Assembly: GCF_028858725.1 (NCBI RefSeq)
Contig: NC_084761.1
Location: 22,040,501 to 22,104,500, forward strand
Direction of reading: 5' to 3'
Origin: Colius striatus
Lineage: Eukaryota; Chordata; Aves; Coliiformes; Coliidae
DNA: 64,000 nucleotides
The position numbers and the translations under genes were made by a program. Positions within the stretch are counted from its first letter, which is position 1, and each line of letters starts with the position of its first letter. Of the stretch, positions 1-13,620 are shown in pieces. Below the pieces are notes generated by a model. It saw nothing but the letters and a program-made list of their open reading frames with translations. It was not told the DNA's origin and ran no database searches.

Positions 1-3000
1 TTCAGTTCTGTTACGTACAAAATGGCAATTCTGCACTTTCAGGTATGCTCTCAGTACAATGAAACAGAATTTTTAATCTCATACAAAGCAGACTACAAAC
101 ATTGACCACTGCAGAGAAATAATACATTAAGGGTGAGTTTTTTCAAAACTACTTAAGTGATTGTGGAACCCACAGAGCTACCATTTAAATTAACAGAAAC
201 TGCAATGTCTGAGACTCTTAATAAATCTTGAATATTATTCTATGAAAGACTTCATCAGTTTAACAGTAGGAAGTTGAGAGTAACACATTGATAATATATT
301 ATCCTTGATGTACACCGGACACTTAAAGCAGAAGTGAACTTTAAGATACTACAATTATCCTTTGTTTTCTACTCAAACAGCCCTCTCCATATAGTATGCA
401 TATTTTTGCAGTAAAGTTCTATAAACATAGGAGGATGTTAAAACTTTAAAACCACTGTAATGTTTAACAGTTTGTTTTCCCTTTCACCCTTTCATCTGCA
501 AAACAAGATACATCTGACTCAGATAACGTAAATGAGAGGCAAGTTTCAGAAGTGCATTTTTGGTCTAATCACTTTGGATGGCAGTGTCTTTTTCAGACCT
601 CTCCCTGTCATTTATTCTTCTTTTAAAAGGTCTTTTAAAGCTTCCAGAGATGCAACAAATTAATAGCAGCACTGCCATTCAGACTGGTTTAAGGAAGTTG
701 GATCCATAAAAGGCTGGGAGAGTAAGGAAGGGCAGGTGCAAGTTGATGTTAAAACAATTGTAGCAGGCTGTGCTGTTTGTTTACATACAGCCAGCCATGG
801 ATTTTGACAAAAAGCCACCTGTACAAATATTTAATTTAAAACAGTCTTTCATATTGCCATGGATGGTTCTATATAGTTCTTTTTTTTAGCAGATAGGTAG
901 AGGGCAAGCCAAACTGAGAACAAATACTTAAAACAAAAACAGTTCAACAAAAATAAATTGCTGAAGTCCAACACATTTTTAGTTGAAAAAATAATTCTTT
1001 GGTCTACATTTCTGAAACATCAAGGTTATCATTTAACCAGTGACTACTTTCCCACAGAAAGAATGAAAGATATTTTATTTCACAAAGCCTAAATATATGT
1101 TAATATAACTGCCACAGCACAGTACTCAAAACCGTGTTTGAAGACTTTACATGCTATATATCACAGCTTGAAGGCCCAAAAAAACTGAAAAAGGCCAGAT
1201 CAAGTTGAAATAACAGTTTAGCATATGAGAAATTAAACTATTCATGTTTAAAACTCCTCATCAATATCAGTCAGTATATTAATGTTATCAATCTTTTACA
1301 AACAGGCCAAGCTGATCAGGATTTCTTCATTTTATTCATTTAAGTTCCAGCTTTGCCATTTCAGCTGTTGATGATTCCTAGTTTAAAGCAAAACACCTCA
1401 ACGTAGCTTAAAGGCAGTCAATGGCAACAGAGACTGACTGTAGGACTGAGCAGTTCGGTTAAGCAAGTGTGACTGAGTCAGTTGGCTTGGGAATTGTATT
1501 TATCACACAAAATCCACCACTGTGTTGCAGTAGCCTTTTTTAACTAATGTAAACTAAAATAAATGGGAAAAAAAAATACCTTCTACTTGGTACTACTAGT
1601 GTTAGACATTAATTACATGGAATGATCAGATCCAGACAGCAATTTCATCTGAATACTAGATTCAGTTGTTACAGATGTAATTTTAATTTTCAGCAGAAAC
1701 AATTTCAATTCATTTTAAAATAGGTCTTTGCTCTTTTCCCCAAAGACTCAAATTTTAATGTTTTCCTAGTTCTTTGATGCTTCGTTTTAGTATTCTATGA
1801 CGAAGCAACCACAATATTATGATCAAAACCACAGCTTGAATAGATATTCCCCAAAGAGTTTGCAGAATATCTATACATTAACTTACACTGCAGAGGTCAG
1901 GTATTTAACAGTAACTTAAAATTCTGTATATCCTTCTCATACATCAAAGAGTATTTCGGGACATAAAAAGACTTCCACACATTTACATATATCATCCCTT
2001 CTAGACATAAAGCAGTTGAGCTTAGCTTCACTGCATTGAGAAGCCATCCTAACATCCGCATCGAATGCTTGCTCAGAGGAGGCAGATGACAATAATAAGA
2101 AAGAAGATAAACTGAGGTGACAAAAAAAAAAAATTAGTGCATCAATTCCTGCCTATTACTCAGATCACAAGGACACCTCAGAAGTTGGGCTGATACCATT
2201 ATATCACTCTGGTTTATCTTTCCTTTTTCCTCTTCATTTCCTCAAAATGGAAAGTTGGCACAAAAAAGTTAATTTTCAATTGATAAATACTCAGTAACTT
2301 TGTGCACAATACAAATTCATTTTTGGATACATTTCAGATTGCATCTGATACTGTCCATATAATACTGCAGTGACTTCCAAGAAGTAGGACAGATGAGCAG
2401 AAAACAACATTTCTTTTTGGGTATGAGAAAGTGGATTCCATAACCATTTTGTAAGGTTCTCTTCATGGCAACAAGCATGAACTCTGTTGATAAATTCTGT
2501 TAGCAGACATTACAAACAGAAGATATGGAAAAATGAGCACAATGAAAATGAAGTGCTACCTTTGTATCTTGCAGCACCATATACACACATAGACACACAC
2601 AAAATATGTACACACATATATATTAAAAAATATATTTCTGCTTCTTGAGAACTAAATGGAGACAACAGTTTAAATCCTTAAGGGGTAACAGCAAATATGT
2701 GCCAAAGCACTTGCCTTTGCCATCAAGCTCATGTCAGTACTGAGTTGTTAGCAAGTAAAATCATGATAAGATAAACTCAAGTTTTGAAATCTTGAAAGTT
2801 ATGACAGAACAGGTTTGCCATCCATTTGCCCTCTCTGGTCACCACCCTGCGAGCATTGAAAGAACATAAGCCACTTAAGATCTAGGCAGTTTACAAGTAT
2901 GCAATTCTTGAAGTTGGTTTTTCACATGTCTCTATGTCATCATTTTTTTCAATAGGATGTTATAACCAAATTGTGCAAATGTTTGGGGTTTTTTCCCCCC

Positions 3001-5561
3001 CTCACTCCCGTTTAAAAAAATCTTTTTAAAAACAAAACAAAACCCCAGTTTTAGACAACCAGGAAAACTGTGAATCTACCTTTGTGCTGCCAGAGACTAT
3101 TAACTACATGATTAAAAAAAATAGTCTGACGGATATATGTCATTCATGTTGTCTGTAAAAATTACAGCCATTCTTCCTTTTGCTTAAGCTGCAGCAATTA
3201 AGACTGAAAGTATAGGACACTGAGATGAGACATTCTCAGCCACAGGACAAGTATGACAAGCAAAAGGCCAACCAGATACTAAAACTTTTTAGACAGCAAC
3301 AACACACAGATATAATCAAGTTTTGATTACATATAAATAAGTGGAGGTCAAGAGAATTGTGTCTGAGATTTTTTTTCTCTGCCTTTCATTATGGCCAGAG
3401 TATCCTGGATTTCAAATACTTCCTTTTGAATCCAGATAGCTAGTGAAAATGGCAGGTTTACAACAAAATGCATTTGGTCTATGTCGTTCTGACCACCATT
3501 AGAACAGATATTTGCTGCATTCGCTAATGTAATACACTAGAAGTTTCGCTGCTCATTTCACACTTTTTCCTCTTCCTTCAGACAGAACAGCCACAGTTAT
3601 TCATCATCTCTTCACTGGTTTATGCTCTTTTTAATAGTCAACATAATAGCTTGTGTTAATTAGCAATGCAATACATTTTACTCAAGATTGCCAAGCAGTG
3701 GTTTCAGGAGGATGTAGTTATTTGATTTATAGGCATTTAGGCACCATTCAGATACAGGTTTAATATTGGGAGAAATTAAGCAAGAATAAGATGCACCTAT
3801 CACTCTGCAAATGCATAAGGATGAAGTGGGGAAAAGATGCAACAAATCAAATGTTTTGATGGGTTTTTCCCTTTTGATTAGGGAAAAGCACAAGAAGAAT
3901 CGTTAAGATAAGCCCTTGGACAATTAAAAGATCTTTTCAGAGAACCACCACCAACTCTTAGAAACTGACAACAGTGCTTAAAAGGATGATTGTCTAAAAA
4001 ACAGCAAAAATCCAGATCAAATCCATGAGTCTGTGTGTATGTTATACTTTAAGCATGTGCTTCCCCTACGCTAGGTCTAAATGAAAATGAGAGGCAATGG
4101 ACAGAAGGACATCTTGAAAGCCATTCCTGCATTACGCACACTATGCTGCTGGACATCCCTCAGTCTCCCATACCCAAGTGACGGGGCTTTGGGCTGGGCT
4201 GAGAGCAGGGAAGTTTGGGGGAATCACTCATTATACTTCCTCAAGGTGCAGAGCAGTAGAGAAATGACAGTAGAAAATACAAGATATTTTCATACCCCTT
4301 GGGACAAACAGAGATGTCTCTTGCAGCAGCGAATGCTATGGCATAGGAATTCCTGTAGCTGCATTATTAGTGAGTCATTTTAGAGACTAGAAATAGAAAC
4401 CTTTTTCTTAAGTGCTTGTACATCATTACCCAGTATCATTATGGAACACTAACAGCTGAACACTGCTCACCTCCCAGAAAAAAAAAAGGAAAGTTTTTTA
4501 AGATTAAACCAATAATTTGTTCCATACTACTTGACAATTTTGTTTCCTCAGCACATGCACTTCATCCCTTGCCTTTCAACCACTCATTAAAAATCCATTT
4601 TACAGGAAAAAAAAAAAAAGCTCTGTACTGAAATGATGTATCTTCCTAAATAACATATAGCAAGGAATCTGATGTACCAAATGTTGGAAGCCAACAAGAG
4701 TGTGAATGGCTGAGAGTGATGATCACTTGGGGTAAAGAGCAAAGGAGAGAGCCAGAAAAGATAACTTACTGAAACAAGTCTCACCAATGCAAGAAGTAAT
4801 TGATTAATGGAATTAATTGTATTTCTAGATATTTCTGCTGTCTCTCTGTATCAAAGCAGTACATCTATAAAAGCTGAGGAGTATCCTGGAAGACATCCTA
4901 ACTGACATCTTCCTTTCCAGACATGCAACCTACACTGGGTCCCTGCAGCATGGCCTGCAGCAGCTTCAGCACGCCTCACTCCCACGGGTGACAGCAAGGA
5001 AGCACACAGAGCATCCAGCAGCAGCTGTGCTTCACACAGCAGGGAGAATTTCAACATGGATACAGAAGAGGCAGCAGCTACGCTCCATAGTGTAGCATCG
5101 GTTATACCTTTTTATCTTTACAATCATCAGATCGGAAGCACAGAGAAAACTGCGATATGAGATCAGTTCTGCAGGTCACAACACAGATGTATAAATAAGA
5201 GTTCTCTTTAACTGGAAGCAATCAAGATTTTAAGTTACCATCACGTTTTAAAAACAGCAAGAAGTTACAAGACCCCATCATGCCTTGTTTACTTCAGCTC
5301 AAACTGTAACATTGATTTGTCTGCTTACAAAACAACTCTTGAATCAATGCATCTTTTTACAAATGGATAAATATTTATTTCTAGCAGTCATCAACTTTTT
5401 GTACAATAAATGGAGAGAAATAGGAGCCCTTATAAATAGGTGCTTCCTGTTTAATATTGAAAACTACATTTTCTGTATAAGGCACAATATGCAGAATTCC
5501 TCTGCATCTCCTTTTGTCGTTTCCCTGGAGACAGATTATATTTGTAAGACATAACTGCTTT
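1..5561. other. No gene recognised (AT-rich non-coding)
   Basis: Six frames give only short open frames (up to 100 aa) without recognisable domains. One impure CA/TA repeat lies near 2.6 kb. Low-complexity runs such as TTTTTTCCCCCCCC (about 2990-3000) are present. If ANK2 starts at the CpG islands to the right, this would be its intron on the minus strand. That is inference. Confidence 0.6.
2581..2636 (+). repeat. Impure CA/TA simple repeat
   Basis: ACACACATAGACACACAC followed by ACACACATATATATT and an A/T tract. Confidence 0.75.
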
Positions 5562-6168
5562 ATGTGTCCTTGTGGCCAAGAAGGCCAATGGCATTCTGGG
5601 ATGCATCAAGAAGAGTGTGGGCAGCAGGTTGAGGGAGGTTCTTCTCCCTCTCTACTCTGCCCTGGTGAAGCCTCATCTGTAGTCCTGTGTCCAGTTCTGG
5701 GCTCCCCAGCTCAAGAGGGACAGAGAACTTCTGGAGAGAGTCCAGCGCAGGGCCACCAAGATAATTCGGGGACTTATGAGGAAAGGCTGCGGGAACTGGG
5801 GCTGTATAGTCTGGAGGAGACTGAGGGGAGATCTCAATAATATTTACAAGTATATAAATGATGAGTGTCAGGAGACTGGGGCATTCCTTTTATCTCTGGT
5901 ATCTATCAACAGGACAAGGGGTAATGGAATGAAGCTGGAACAAAAATGTTCCATTTAAACGTAAGAGAAAACTATTTCACTGTTCAGGTGACGGAGCAGT
6001 GGCACAGGCTGCTCAGAGAGGTTGTTGTGTCTCCTTCCTTGGAGGTCTTCAAGACCCACCTGGACACATTCCTATGAAACCTGATCTAGGTGCACTTGCT
6101 TCTGCAGCGGGGTTGGACTAGATGATCTCTGAAGGTCCCTTCCAACCACTACCATTCTATGATTCTAT
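5562..6168 (+). mobile_element. CR1 LINE, 5'-truncated, plus strand
   Basis: Starts in the distal reverse-transcriptase coding region. Broken frames give [14 protein letters not shown], then [14 protein letters not shown], then ERVQRRATKI-like segments. It runs through the 3'UTR (GGTTGGACTAGATGATCTCTGAAGG) to the terminal ATTCTATGATTCTAT at 6154-6168. Frameshifts and stops make it inactive. Short open frames at 5514-5840 and 5776-5958 are its remnants. Confidence 0.93.
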
Positions 6169-6223
6169 TTTAAGTAATCTCCATGTGTTATTATCTCACC
6201 ACTGCCTTATACCTTTTCCCAGG

Positions 6224-6240
6224 AAAAAAAAAAAAAAAAA
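6224..6240 (+). repeat. A17 homopolymer
   Basis: Seventeen A, about 55 bp beyond the CR1 3' end. CR1 does not use poly(A) tails, so it is probably unrelated to that insertion. Confidence 0.85.
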
Positions 6241-9200
6241 CAAATCATTAGGTTCTCTCTCCAGACCTTCAACTAGCAGATAGGAAAATTCCCGGTGGAA
6301 GTGTTTCTTATGCTAGTAGAAAAAGAAATATATATACTGCCATCCATGAAGCTCCAGAACTTCAATAGGACTATAGGCCTACTACAACCTCAACCTGTTC
6401 TGCACCACAAAAAACAAAACCACAACAGAGCTCAACTCTTTTTAACAATATGCATTGTATCAGTGTATCAGAGGTCAAAATAAATCACCTTATGCTTTTC
6501 TTAATGCATGAAAAATGGCTTTAGTTTCCAAATAGTTGTCTTTACAATCAAGGTTTTCAAGACTTTGGAAATTTCTAGAACATATCAAAAGTTAAGTTCC
6601 TTTTTTTTTATGGGGTACATTGTTTTCAAAAGTTCTGTCTCACTTTCTGATATGAACTTTCACAGTGAGCTAAGAAATGGTGAGTCTAATTCTCTACATA
6701 TATATGTACATGAGGACATATATATTTTTAAATATGTATCTAGAAACGAGTGTTTTTAAAACTTAATTGCTTCTCTCTAAATCACATTACAGATTTAGAA
6801 AAAGGTAAAAAAGGGAACACTTTCATTAGGGGGCAAAAAAAAAGGAGAGTGGAAGAAACTGAAGACATCTCAAAGAGTTGAAATGAAGTTTTAGAAACAA
6901 CATCAGAAGGATTTTCAGGCTGGGAATTTAATAAGAAAAGACTTCAGCAACCTAAAACAAAAGAAGTTATTAAAATGCCTTTGAAATTTGAGCTATGGGC
7001 CCAGATGAAGGTCAATGAAATAGCACAGGAAGGCAGTCAAGTGGCGACTCTCAGTTTCTAGTTTCACTGCAAAGGTTGAAGATGGGATGAAGAAGAGATG
7101 TTGGGGTGGTGGGAATGGAAAAGGTTCTCTCTGGAAGTGGAACACGCCTTCTGCTGAAAAGCTAAAATGGCAAGCTAGCCAAGTGAAACCACTGACCTTT
7201 AACTACAAATTACTGACATCTCTTCTAATAGAACCTACCAAAAAATAAACTCCTTCTGGATAACAATATTAGCAGACTCAGCTGAAAGGAGACACAGTTT
7301 GTGGCTATCTCGAGGCAAGGAGGCCAAAAAGCTGCCATCATCGAGGGAGGCTGGCAGGGCTCAGCACCCCATGCGTTCCCACACTCCCCAGGCTGGATCA
7401 TACTTCCAGAGACACGCAGACAGGCAGTGCCACATCCACCCCCCTGGGCTCTCAGTGCCCAGCACATATTAACACTCCAAGCGTGAGGTTTCCCTTGGCA
7501 GCAGCCACACAGCCAACACAGCTGAGCCTTGTGACAAAAGTGGCAAATACATGCTGAAAAACAATGGATTAAAAAAAAGAAGGGGCAACAATCATATTTA
7601 AATGACTGGTGCCTAACATCACTTATAATAAGATCTTAGATATAAGGAATAATAGTAAGGAAAAGAAAACCTGAAACAGTCTAAGTATAATTGCTGTGCA
7701 TCATGACCCATTTAGGAGGTCTAACTTGTAATTAAAGTTGCTGCACAGAGTTTAAGAACTTTATGTTCTGCACAATTAACCAGCCTTGATAAAGCTGTTT
7801 TATGGAAACAAAAATACTTTGCTTCCAAGCACACAGATGTCTCACAGAACTACATCATCTTGTCAGTTTATTCTGCTCAGGAAGGGATGAGGTTATGAAG
7901 CATACAATGTACCTTTATATATATGTATTAATTTGAATATCAAGGTTTCCATAGTTCAAGATAACCAAACTCTTTCCACTTGGTCAAGCACTCCCAATGA
8001 ATGGGACTGAACTACTTTCAGCAGTTAAATCTTCTGAAACTTAAATGCTTAAATAATTTTAATGACAATAGCAGCAGTCCCAGGAGGACTTTTGCATGTC
8101 ATTATCCCCAGCACATAGAAATTATGTTTAAGTCCTTGTCAGAGTCTGCATTATCTTGTCACTGTTAAGACACAACAAAATTCCATGCCACGTCTAACAA
8201 CCAAAATGGTCTCCGAATACCAGTTTGTAATTGCCCACAAACAAAGGCTCTTCTCATAGCTGCCCCAAATCAATATTCAGGATTTATTCCCCAAAATTAG
8301 AACTTAGCCCCTTGAGCTGTGCATGCTCATGTGTATGCATATGACAGTATGAAGCACATTTGTAAGACAGGTGTGCAAAGCACATATTACCTAGTAATGT
8401 ACAGGGCATGTACTCTTCATATGTTTTGCTTGGCATTGTACTTATATTTATTGTCTTGTATTTCTTGTAGTAATACCATCTCCTTAGAAATTATTAGAAC
8501 ATATGAAACTCTGCCTCACAAAAAATAAAGAAGCATTACCAATCCTATTGTACTGAAATGTTTAATGACTTGCCCCAGGCCTCACAGGAGATCTGTAGGG
8601 AATTGCTTCTGGGATCTCAGCAGTCCCATCTCAATATTCTGGCCACTCTGTCACCCGTCCTCAGCCGGACTTAATACAACCAAATTACTGATGGCAACAA
8701 ATAGCAGCATCTGACTTTCAGATGAGCTGATTTGTACAACGGGTCGATCTGTAACTTTTGTCTCCTTCAGACACTTAGATAGATGGGCTGGATGCCCAGC
8801 ATGTTATAATAACCCTGAAAAGCTTTTGGCTCACACTGCAAACACATTAGCATTAACTTAAATCTGCTGCTTTGTTTACTATATGAGATGGCTGCTTCTG
8901 CACTATGCCTAAGTGATACCAATTAAAGAGACCCAAATCCAGAGCTTACAGGGCAGTTTACAGTGCAAGACGAAAACTACTCAATAATACAAAATTTAGT
9001 AAACTTCAGCTGGTATTTATTCCTCCAAAACATTATGGTCTGAGTCACCTTTTTATTTTCCAGTCATGGACTTGTCATGATTTACAATCAAAGCCGTCCC
9101 ACACACACACAAAAAAAAGGCATTCAGGAAGCGTTAGAAACTGTGTCCATTCCTGCTGCTTCTGAAATGGATTAACACAACTCCAGTCTTGCATCTGTAC

Positions 9201-11200
9201 GACTACAGATTATAGCAAAGCCACTCTTAATTTAAGCTGCTGGAAAGCAAGACAGAAAAGTCACTGAAAATTCTGTTCTGTTTAAACCCATTATAGGATC
9301 CACAGGGCTATATAGGTACTTGAGTAAATCACTTGGGGTGAGAGAACATCATTCACTAACAAGAGGCTTTTCTTATTTCTTGAGAATTACAAATGTGGTG
9401 GGCCTAGGAGGGCTCTAATTAGAACACCCAAGCAGCACTGGAAGTGATAATTTATTGACCATATCAGTGTATCTCAATGCATAGGCAGAAAAGACAAGTC
9501 AAGGATTGTATCCAGACCACTGAATTTCCCACTGCTTGCTAAGGTAAGCAGATTGCTGCAAGCTAATGATGTCATCTGACAAAGCCATAAGCCATGTTTT
9601 ATCATAAAACCAAACTTAGCTTTTACTGCTTTTTAGGGAAATAAGATTTTTTTTCCCAATTTAGTTTTAAATGCCTCAAGGTTCAGCAACCGTTACCAAG
9701 ACAGGCTGCTGGAATCCAGTCACTAATTACCCAGATGGGCAGCTAGGGAGCCAATTCAAAAACCTATCCAGGTCAACAGAGCTCTTGTAATCAACCGTAG
9801 CAGCCTCCAGATCAAGCCCCAGAATACCAGAGCTCACCTGCCTACTACTGGTTTATCCTTTCCACCCCAGTGATAACCCCCATCAGGTGCCAACCCTTGC
9901 CTGGCTCTGCCCTTTTGAATGCACGCAGATGTGACAATAAAAATTATAGACAATGCAAAAACAAAGTAGCATAGGGACTGCCAAAAGAGTTTATTCAAAT
10001 ACATTTTCTTGCTTTTCTATACTAAGCAACTCTTCCTTCTAGTGCTACCAAAAGAAGTGAAGGTTTCTGAGCAAAAAAAGTGCAGCACAGACTCAGAAAT
10101 ACATTTTCCAGCAGCTGCTACATGCTATTTTGCTTCCAGTGACACCTCCCCAAAGATCAAGCCCATTTTGCAGAAAGAGGAGAGAAGCAAATGGCAACAG
10201 GCGTATTTCACAGCCATGACTCTATATAAAGTCACTTATGACAGTTTAAGCATGTTCTTTGGATGTTTTCTCTCTTTAACACTGACATCAAGGAAAATAG
10301 AATAAAATAACCAAGAGTAAACTGGGAAATATTAATTTATGTAATTGTCAACTCCTATTTTTTCCTCCCTGTACAAAAAGATAGGAAGCTAGAAGCAAAA
10401 GCTAAAACAAACTGGATTGCAAAGAGCTGACACACCCCAGGCTTTATTCAACGCTTCACCCTCAGCACAATCAGAATCTGTACACTGCTGCCAATGAAGC
10501 CCTAAATCATTTGGTAAAGCACCACATGAACAGTCTCTACATTCAGCTGTTTGGTATCAGAAACACTGACTAGCATTGCTTGATCATATGATGAAAGAAA
10601 TCAAATAGAAAGGCAAGGACTTAACATGCTTGGCTAGAATTCAGGCTCCTTGAAGAGAAAGAAAGGAAAGGAAGCAAACCTCAAGAACCGAGGACATTTT
10701 GCTCCCCTTAAGCACTTGTTCATTTAAAGAGAAGAATCAGAAAACCTCACAATCTCCTCTAGTGACCTCCTCCCATCACACTGAGGGGAAAATTCTTTCA
10801 GACAACTCTTTACAGAGATTACAGGCATTATTGACAAGTCTCTCTGCATCTTCTTGATCCACACGATGATTACTTCACCCAAGGACTGCAGAAACGCAGA
10901 TTTTGGCACAGCTGAGGCAAGCCCCCCTTTCCATGCAGTTCTTTCAAAGATGTAGCAAGAGCACCTGCGTCTACCATCCCCAGGCTGCTCACGGGGGTCA
11001 CAGAAAAATCTCTCCACATCTAGCGATTCAAAGCGGGGCTTACTAACCGCCGCCCCATCTGCCTGACGTATTCCTTTGCCAGAAGGCAAGCTTCCTCTTT
11101 CTACCGTGAAAGAACAAAAGTTCCTATTATCTCTCCCTACGATTTCTTTCCGTGGTTTCTTACACAGTACACGAGTTCTACGGTTGCTACTGTGCTACTG
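6241..11200. other. No gene recognised
   Basis: AT-rich sequence with scattered short open frames (e.g. 7225-7467 -, 10009-10305 +, 10724-11089 -), none showing a known motif. No obvious transposon. Confidence 0.6.
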
Positions 11201-11315
11201 ACAAATATCAGTGGGGCGGGGGGGATGGATAAAGCAAAACAAAACCCAAAGCACAGCCAACAAACAGAAGAACCTTAGAATTGCTCCGAAAAGCAAGGGA
11301 CCGGAGATAACTTAC

Positions 11316-11560
11316 GCCTCGGTGTATCTCCTTTCTCAGCGCCGCATTTCAGAGAGCCTCCGTTCCCGACGCGGCGCTCCCCGGCTGCGCAAGCCAGCCC
11401 CCGGCTCCCGGCGAGTGACAGCGCCGAGCGGGAAGCCCTCCCTTTCTCCCTCCCTCCCTCTGCCGCGATGTCACGCCAAATCTGAAACACCCGCGCGTGG
11501 GACGGCACACGGCACCCAGCCCGCTCCCGCCCCCGGCCGGCACCGCACGGCTTCAGACCG
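11316..11560 (-). other. Candidate non-coding first exon ending at a consensus donor
   Basis: On the minus strand the CpG-rich sequence runs to CCGAGGC|GTAAGTTATC, with the last exon base at 11316. The upstream limit is unknown; 11560 is a rough limit inside the island. The open frame across it would end in phase 1, unlike the 36140 candidate. If it is an ANK2 exon it is therefore more likely 5'UTR. This rests on a single splice-site match and the island context. Confidence 0.25.
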
Positions 11561-11665
11561 CGCGAGGCCAACACGCGGGGGCAAAGAGTCCTCCACGCGC
11601 CCAGAGGCGCGATCCTGTGGCCCTTGGGCGAGCACAGCTCTTAGGGGGCTAGCTCTTGCCCGAGG
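11340..11665. promoter_or_regulatory. Small CpG island, possible (bidirectional) promoter
   Basis: This is a clear GC-rich, CpG-dense block in AT-rich surroundings, with a polypyrimidine run at about 11438-11462 and GGCCGG/GCGCG clusters. On the minus side GGC|GTAAGT lies at 11310-11316. On the plus side ACAG|GTGAGG lies at 11830-11838. Both are strong donor-like sites pointing away from the island. It could drive a non-coding first exon of the gene to the left, or divergent transcripts. The open frames crossing it on both strands (e.g. 11211-11810 +, 11471-11947 -) have no recognisable domain and probably reflect GC content. Confidence 0.5.
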
Positions 11666-12030
11666 AGGCCAGGGGATGAACAGCAGCACAGAAAACACAG
11701 CGTGTGTCGTCGTCATCCCCCACGACAGACACCATGGACATCTGCAGTTTTTTATTCCCCCCACTCCCTTCTTCCTCTCCCCATCAACTGAAAAGGGGGT
11801 AAAACCTTGACCGGCAACCAGTATTTGAGACAGGTGAGGCACAGAAACACTAGCGAGCAGTGCCAGAACCGGAAAGAAAAGGGAAACGGAGAAAAGCAGC
11901 TGCTTCCAGATGGCTTTGCTGAGCCAGTCAGGCCAGCTGAAAAACAATGCAGGGTCTGTTTAAAAAGACACCTAAGTTCCCTTTACTGGTGGATGATAAT
12001 ACACTTCTGTGACTACAAAATCTGTGTAGC

Positions 12031-12130
12031 TCTGGCACTGAGCGAGATGGTTGTTAGTGGTGGATGTGGCAGTGCTCAGTTCCTCATTGGATTCAATCAT
12101 CTTAAAGGTCTTTTCCAACCTAAGTGATCC
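12031..12130 (+). mobile_element. CR1 LINE 3'-end fragment, diverged
   Basis: The sequence GGATTCAATCATCTTAAAGG followed by TCTTTTCCAACCTAAGTGAT matches the usual CR1 3'UTR end. It is preceded by a degraded GTTAGTGGTGGATGTGGCAG segment. The terminal ATTCTATG units are lost or mutated. The left limit is approximate. Confidence 0.75.
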
Positions 12131-13589
12131 TCCAACATAGCTCTGCTAAAATAAAGAAGCTTGAAATGCAAAGCTAGATTAAGTCTACACCCATACTTCA
12201 AATAGCACCCAATGGCAAAACCCTGGGAAAGGCAAGCCTAGGAGAGAGACAGAAGGAAAGACATGTCTCGGGATAAAGCCAGCAGAAGGGGTATGGTGTG
12301 TCACCCCCACGATGCATTGACCTCTGGCTTCAAAGGCCCATATTGCCTTCTTCACATGATGATTCAATGATCAGCAGAATACACTTCAATTGCAAAAAGC
12401 CCAGAAGTCGGTGGTACTGAAGTAAGGCCATATGGAGAGTGGTTGGGTTTCTGTAAAAGTGACTGTCACAAGATTAAAAGAGCAAGTCGGAGAGGTAATG
12501 GTTGCTGCAGAACAGAAGGAAATATTCTAGGTCAGCAAGAATAGGATTTCTTTTCTGAAGAGGTTTCAGAAAATATCATTGTTTACCATGTGGTTTAAAG
12601 GTGACAGACAGGTAACACCTCTCATTCTTCTAATATCCCTTCAGCATAAAATGAACAAAGTTTGTTATGATTACAATATCAGGGCTTCCTCACTGCAGTA
12701 ATAGGTCTAATAGTAAGGAATACCATGTATTTTCCCTAGCTGCGGGGTTTTCTAAGAAAAAAGCTCCATACTAAGCACACAAAATCTTCTAGCTCAAGCC
12801 TATGGATCTTGAAACCTAAATTGTTTCAACCTCTTCGTATGGTTTGACAATTTTAGTAAGAAAATATTAACCCATAGGTCAAGAAGGAACAGAAGATAGG
12901 CTTTGATTGGCTATTAAAGAGTTAAAGAGAAGAGGAAGTATGAAGAAAAGCAAAAATAGAAAGAAACTCTTCTGTGACACTGTATACATTAGTAATGACC
13001 AGAGCTATCTGGAACTGATCCTGAGAAAGCTTTAACAGTTCTCTATATTCCTCCCATTAAAACTGTAAATGAAGTCAAGGGAGTCATGCTGGAACTTATA
13101 TATATGGTTTTTTTTAAACAGTTGTCTTTCTCTACTTTTATTCCTCCCTCTGAATTAATTGTGTTATGCTTCCACACCACTGACATAAGACGGAACCTCT
13201 GAGACCAAAGCACCTAGCAGGATTCTTTGCACAGTCTGGTGAGGCAAGTTATTTTGAATCATGCAGCCCAAAACATGCACCAAGTACAATACAAAGGAAG
13301 CCAGGAATACAGAAGAAGTTAGGAAATTGCTGCATTCAAGTATGTAGCATGAAACATTCATTTGTTTTTCCCTATTTCTCCTTCTCTCATTTTCTAGATA
13401 CATTTGTTTCATTCATAGCAAATGAAATCAATAATGCTTTTAGCTCCGAGTACATAAAGAGTTCAGCATAATGCTGCATCTCTTTCAAAGCTAACTCCTT
13501 GCTCAATTGAACAGAAGCAAATCCCAGCAGTAAAAGAAATGCTGGCGCAGGCCCAGCATAGCCATACAGAGCATTTTGATAAGTAAATA

Positions 13590-13620
13590 CATATATATCT
13601 ATATATACACACACACACAT
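13590..13620 (+). repeat. (TA)n(CA)n microsatellite
   Basis: ATATATATCTATATATA followed by (CA)7. Confidence 0.85.

Noticed and set aside
1..5561. AT-rich left end as the 3'UTR of another gene
   Set aside because: Several AATAAA matches on the minus strand looked UTR-like, but no coding exon precedes them and such hexamers are common in AT-rich DNA.
11211..11947. 199-aa (+) and 158-aa (-) open frames over the small CpG island
   Set aside because: No domain or family resemblance. Overlapping open frames on both strands and the composition explain them.
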